The notes beneath the pieces are model-generated. The model saw only the letters and a list, made by a program, of their open reading frames with translations. It ran no database searches and had not been told where the DNA came from. Of a stretch of 64,000 bases of DNA, positions 58,972 through 64,000 are shown one piece after another. The position numbers and the translations under genes were made by a program. Position 1 is the stretch's first letter. Every line of letters starts with the position of its first letter. Source of the DNA: Sphingomonas sp. Leaf343 (GTDB taxonomy: Bacteria > Pseudomonadota > Alphaproteobacteria > Sphingomonadales > Sphingomonadaceae); NCBI RefSeq assembly GCF_001423765.1, contig NZ_LMPG01000010.1, forward strand, positions 373,220 through 437,219, written 5' to 3'.

Positions 58972-60302
58972 GAGCGTGGTCCTTCCGGGGGCAGCAGGTC
59001 GAGCACCACCGCCGTCATCGCCACCGCGCCGGTGACGATCGCCGGCTCCGGCGCGATCTTGAAGAGAGGGGAGTGGTGCGACGGCACCGGCGGTCCGCCA
59101 TTGCGGGCGGCGTCGATCGCCGCCTGCGGCGTGCCGCCGACCGAGAAGTAATAGCTCTTCACCCCCGTCTCCGGCTGCACGAAATAGGCGAAGTCCTCCG
59201 CGCCCATACCCTTCTGGCGAAAGACTGCGACCTTGTCCGCGCCCAATGTCTTCGCAAGCGTCGCGTTGAGGCGGCGGGCCAGCGCTGCGTCGTTGATCGT
59301 CGTCGGCGTGCCTTCGGTCACGGTCACGACCGGCATCCTGTCCTCGGCCATGCCGTTCATCACACCGACGCCGCGCGCGACCTGCTTGACTCCGGCGATC
59401 AGCCTCGCCCGTGTCGCCTCGTCATTGGCGCGCACCGTCACCTGCAATCTGGCGACGTCGGAGATGATGTTGTGTTTCAACCCGGCGTGGAACGATCCGA
59501 CCGTGATGACGCCGGGATCGAGCGGCTGGCGGTCTCGGCTGATGACCCCCTGAAGGGCAATGACGAGCTGTGACGCCATGTATACCGGGTCCTTGCCCAT
59601 ATGCGGGCTAGCCCCGTGTGCGCCGACCCCGGGCACGGTGATGTCGACCGAATCGGACGACGAGTACTGGATGCCCTCGGACGCCGACACCGTTCCGGTC
59701 GCGCGTTCGGAGTCGACGTGGAAGGCCAGTGCGTATTCCGGCTTGGGAAAGCGCGTGTAGAGCCCGTCCTTCAACATCGCCTCCGCGCCCCCGACCCGCT
59801 CTTCCGCGGGCTGCACCACGAACACCACCGTCCCGCGCCACCGATCCTTCAACGCGGCCAGCCTCCGTGCCGTCGCGACGAGCGCGGTGATGTGCGTGTC
59901 ATGGCCGCAGGCGTGCATCACCGGCGCTTCGACGCCGTCGACACCGACCTGCCGCACCGTCGATGCGTTCGGAAGGCTGGATTTCTCCTCGACGGGCAGG
60001 CCGTCCATATCGGCGCGGACCAGCACGACGGGCCCAACACCGTTCTTCAGCACGCCGACCACGCCGGTGCCGCCGACCTTCTCCGTCACGACCACGCCAG
60101 GCACCGCCTTTAATGCGGCGGCCATGCGCGCGGCGGTCTTCACCTCCTTCATCGACAGTTCGGGATTGCGGTGGAACCAGTCCCACATCTGCCCCAGATC
60201 GCGATCGTAATCGGCTTTGACGGCCGCGGCCCAATCGGGCGTCTGCGCCGCGACGGGCGATATCCCGGCAACGAGCAGCCCGGCGGCGATGATGTGGCGC
60301 AT
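58968..60302 (-). CDS. M20 family amidohydrolase
   Basis: A 444-residue exported protein (signal peptide to about residue 19, PVAAQ). M20D amidohydrolase pattern: WDWFHRNPELSMKEVKTA, LVRADMDGLPVEE, VMHACGHDTHITALVATARR (metal His and Cys), VVQPAEERVGGAEAML (Glu pair) and the C-terminal MGAEDFAYFVQ and HHSPLFKI. It probably removes acyl groups from amino-acid conjugates or similar amides in the periplasm. It is divergent from the NAT gene. Confidence 0.93.
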   Translation of the reverse strand: MRHIIAAGLLVAGISPVAAQTPDWAAAVKADYDRDLGQMWDWFHRNPELSMKEVKTAARMAAALKAVPGVVVTEKVGGTGVVGVLKNGVGPVVLVRADMDGLPVEEKSSLPNASTVRQVGVDGVEAPVMHACGHDTHITALVATARRLAALKDRWRGTVVFVVQPAEERVGGAEAMLKDGLYTRFPKPEYALAFHVDSERATGTVSASEGIQYSSSDSVDITVPGVGAHGASPHMGKDPVYMASQLVIALQGVISRDRQPLDPGVITVGSFHAGLKHNIISDVARLQVTVRANDEATRARLIAGVKQVARGVGVMNGMAEDRMPVVTVTEGTPTTINDAALARRLNATLAKTLGADKVAVFRQKGMGAEDFAYFVQPETGVKSYYFSVGGTPQAAIDAARNGGPPVPSHHSPLFKIAPEPAIVTGAVAMTAVVLDLLPPEGPRS

Positions 60303-60386
60303 GTCTCGGCTCCCCCCTGATACCGGACAGCATAGCCGTGCTTGCGGCTGGCGCCAGTGGCCCCGCTGCGGTTAAAGCCCGATGCC

Positions 60387-61205
60387 ATGTTCGACCTCGA
60401 CGCCTACCTCGCCCGCATCGACATGCCGGCCCGCCCCACCCTCGACGCCGCCGGTCTCGCCCGCCTGCAACTCGCGCATCGTCTGGCGGTGCCGTTCGAG
60501 AATATCGACGTGGCGCTCGGCCGCGGCATCGCGATCGACGGCGCAGCGGTGTTCGACAAGCTGGTGACGGCGCGTCGCGGAGGGTATTGCTTCGAACAGG
60601 ACCGGCTGTTCCGCGATGCGCTGGCGGCGCTGGGCTTCGCGGTTCGCCCGCTACTGGCGCGCGTATGGCTGGACATGACCACCCCGCCACCACTGACTCA
60701 CACCTTCAGCCTCGTAACGGTCGAGGGCCAGCACTGGATCGCCGATGCCGGCTTCGGCGGCAGCTATGCCCCGCCGATGCCGCTGGTCGACGGGGCCGAG
60801 GCGACGGCGCCGGACGGTGCCCGCTTCCTGCTGGTCGTGGAGGGCGACGGATGGCTGCTGCTACGCGACGGACCGGCGGCGACGACCGACGGTCGCGGCG
60901 GCGGTGCCGGGTGGCAGCGTCAATACGGCTTCACGCTGGCGACCGTGGAACAGGCCGACCTCGCGCTCAGCAACCACTGGACCTCGACCGCACCGGGCAC
61001 GCGCTTCACCAGCCACGTCGTCGCCAGCATCGTCCTGCCGCACGGTTTCGCGGGGCTGACGGACCGCGCCTATCGCCGTCGCGCTGGCGACAACGAGACC
61101 GCGGGTATGATCGACGACCCGCGCGTCTACCGCATGCGCCTCGGCCTGATGTTCGGCATCGCCCTGACGAAGGAGGAGGTCGCCGGACTGGGCCTCTTCA
61201 CCTGA
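60387..61205 (+). CDS. nat: Arylamine N-acetyltransferase
   Basis: A 272-residue enzyme that moves acetyl from acetyl-CoA to arylamines and hydrazines. The triad is C68 (RRGGYCFEQD), H105 (THTFSLV) and D120 (WIADAGFGG). Start MFDLDAYLARI at 60387; an earlier in-frame codon is rejected. It is convergent with fpr, with a short CCCTCGCGAGGG palindrome in the 29-base gap that may aid termination. Confidence 0.93.
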   Translation: MFDLDAYLARIDMPARPTLDAAGLARLQLAHRLAVPFENIDVALGRGIAIDGAAVFDKLVTARRGGYCFEQDRLFRDALAALGFAVRPLLARVWLDMTTPPPLTHTFSLVTVEGQHWIADAGFGGSYAPPMPLVDGAEATAPDGARFLLVVEGDGWLLLRDGPAATTDGRGGGAGWQRQYGFTLATVEQADLALSNHWTSTAPGTRFTSHVVASIVLPHGFAGLTDRAYRRRAGDNETAGMIDDPRVYRMRLGLMFGIALTKEEVAGLGLFT

Positions 61206-61234
61206 CATCCTCCCTCGCGAGGGCGAGGACCGGT

Positions 61235-62062
61235 TCACCCCACGAACGCCCGTTCGATCACGTAGGTCCCGGGCTGCGAGTTCGAACCCTCCACGAAACC
61301 CAGCTCGTCCAGCATCTTCGCCGTCTGGTGGATCATCTCGGTCGAACCGCACAGCATGACGCGGTCGTTTTCCGGGTCGAGATGCTGCGGCCCCTGCAAG
61401 CGCTCGGCGAACAGGCTGCCGTCCTCGATCAGGCCGCCGATCCGCTTCGACGTGTGGAACGGCTCGCGCGTCACGGTCGGCACGTAATGGAACTGCGCCG
61501 CCGCCTCGTCCGCAACCAACGGATCGTCCTTCAATCGCGACGACAGTTCATCGTGATAGGCGAGGTCCGACACGCGCCGCACCGAGTGGACGATCACCAC
61601 CTCGTCGAACATCCCGTACACGTCGGGATCGCGCGCCAGGCTCAGGAAAGGCGCGAGGCCCGTGCCCGTCGCGAACATGAAAAGGCGCTTCCCGCCGAGC
61701 AGTGCATCGGTCACCAGCGTGCCAACCGGCTTCTTGCCCAGATACAGCTCGTCGCCCGCCTCGATCGACTGGAGGCGCGAGGTCAGCGGACCGTCCGGCA
61801 CCTTGATCGACAGGAATTCCAGCTCTTCCGCATAATGCTGCGAGCAGATCGAATAGGCGCGCATCAGCGGCTTCTTGTCGCCCGGCAAGCCGATCATCAC
61901 GAACTCGCCCGAGCGGAAGCGGAACGTCTCTGGCCGCTCAATCGCGAACGAGAACAGATGCTCGTTCCAGTGGCGCACCCACAGCACCTTCGACGTCAGG
62001 AAAGTGGCATTCTCCGGGATCAGCGCAGGCGCGCGCTCCGCGGTCGTGACAGTGTCGGTCAT
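61235..62062 (-). CDS. fpr: Ferredoxin--NADP+ reductase
   Basis: A 275-residue FAD enzyme exchanging electrons between NADPH and ferredoxin or flavodoxin. FAD motif [12 protein letters not shown] motif [23 protein letters not shown], and the C-terminal [11 protein letters not shown]. It matches the bacterial subclass I FPR. ATG 62062 gives [13 protein letters not shown] Fur-like inverted repeat lies 17-31 bases upstream. It is divergent from uvrB. It could supply electrons for Fe-S enzymes. Confidence 0.94.
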   Translation of the reverse strand: MTDTVTTAERAPALIPENATFLTSKVLWVRHWNEHLFSFAIERPETFRFRSGEFVMIGLPGDKKPLMRAYSICSQHYAEELEFLSIKVPDGPLTSRLQSIEAGDELYLGKKPVGTLVTDALLGGKRLFMFATGTGLAPFLSLARDPDVYGMFDEVVIVHSVRRVSDLAYHDELSSRLKDDPLVADEAAAQFHYVPTVTREPFHTSKRIGGLIEDGSLFAERLQGPQHLDPENDRVMLCGSTEMIHQTAKMLDELGFVEGSNSQPGTYVIERAFVG

Positions 62063-62078
62063 CAAGCTTCCGATGTTT

Positions 62079-62093
62079 TGCGAACAATGCGCA
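62079..62093. promoter_or_regulatory. Possible Fur-like box upstream of fpr
   Basis: TGCGAACAATGCGCA, extended to TTGCG...CGCAA arms at 62078-62094, lies 16-32 bases before the fpr start. It agrees at about 12 of 15 positions with a TGCGAATGATTCGCA-type alphaproteobacterial Fur site as I remember it. It could also serve the divergent uvrB. Weak evidence. Confidence 0.3.
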
Positions 62094-62183
62094 ATATGGG
62101 CGGCTCCGCTGCATTGCAACCATAGCGCATCTTGGGCACGCCCCACGTTGCCTGTTCCGCTCCCGTTCCCCATATTCGCCCGC

Positions 62184-64000
<1,817 letters not shown>

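Overview
The window is about 64 kb of GC-rich (roughly two-thirds G+C) alphaproteobacterial chromosome. It most resembles Sphingomonas or a close relative in the Sphingomonadales. Reasons: a TonB-dependent receptor next to a flavin halogenase-like/SapC pair, a complete SUF operon led by an Rrf2-type regulator, an alphaproteobacterial-type Fur without the usual cysteines, the miaB-phoH-ybeY-corC-lnt-metK-trmB gene order, many GTG/TTG starts, and many four-base ATGA/GTGA/TTGA overlaps. No rRNA, tRNA, CRISPR array, prophage or transposase gene was found, and no stretch over 300 bases lacks a gene.

Layout. 0-3 kb: a large secreted DUF5695-type protein. 3-9 kb (minus strand): a tightly coupled six-gene membrane operon, DUF4129 - DUF4350 - MoxR ATPase - DUF58 - SpoIIM-like - RDD. 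9-17.5 kb: a membrane protein, a Tat-exported Gfo/Idh oxidoreductase, then a TonB-dependent receptor divergent from a halogenase-like flavoprotein, SapC and a TonB-like protein. 17.5-24.7 kb (minus strand): the SUF operon sufR-sufB-(DUF559)-sufC-sufD-sufS-sufT-sufA, followed by overlapping mtnP. A DUF559 reading frame bounded by inverted repeats sits between sufB and sufC. 24.8-32.7 kb: pyrD, gamma-glutamyltransferase, an acyl-CoA synthetase and a large M16 protease. 32.9-40.5 kb (plus strand): nfu, a RutE-like reductase, tsaB, rimI, fur, an acyltransferase, miaB, phoH, ybeY and corC. 40.5-45.9 kb: a katG / sorbosone dehydrogenase / TonB-like / PHA-type protein / VOC block that separates corC from lnt. 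46-51 kb: lnt, metK with a palindromic operator and a strong terminator, PAP2 phosphatase, FNT channel, trmB. 51-53.5 kb: a small regulatory cluster (membrane-anchored HTH protein, short helical protein, membrane protein, winged-helix-like protein, single-domain response regulator). 53.5-64 kb: GNAT-fold protein, DUF2721, DUF4345, amidase, MBL-fold hydrolase, VOC protein, M20 amidohydrolase, arylamine N-acetyltransferase, ferredoxin-NADP reductase, and uvrB running off the right edge.

Themes. Iron and Fe-S metabolism recur: SUF operon, Nfu, Fur, Fpr and KatG. Fe-S enzymes such as MiaB depend on this machinery. Nutrient uptake through the outer membrane is represented by the receptor and two TonB-like proteins. 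Much of the rest is conserved housekeeping (tRNA modification, 16S maturation, lipoprotein acylation, SAM synthesis, DNA repair).

Most unusual. The DUF559 cassette inside the SUF operon has hairpin-forming inverted ends, and the same ends recur 3 kb away as a roughly 100-bp element with no gene. A second inverted-repeat family has two copies, and a 24-base repeat precedes both sufS and phoH at almost the same distance. These suggest small non-autonomous mobile elements shaping operons in this genome.
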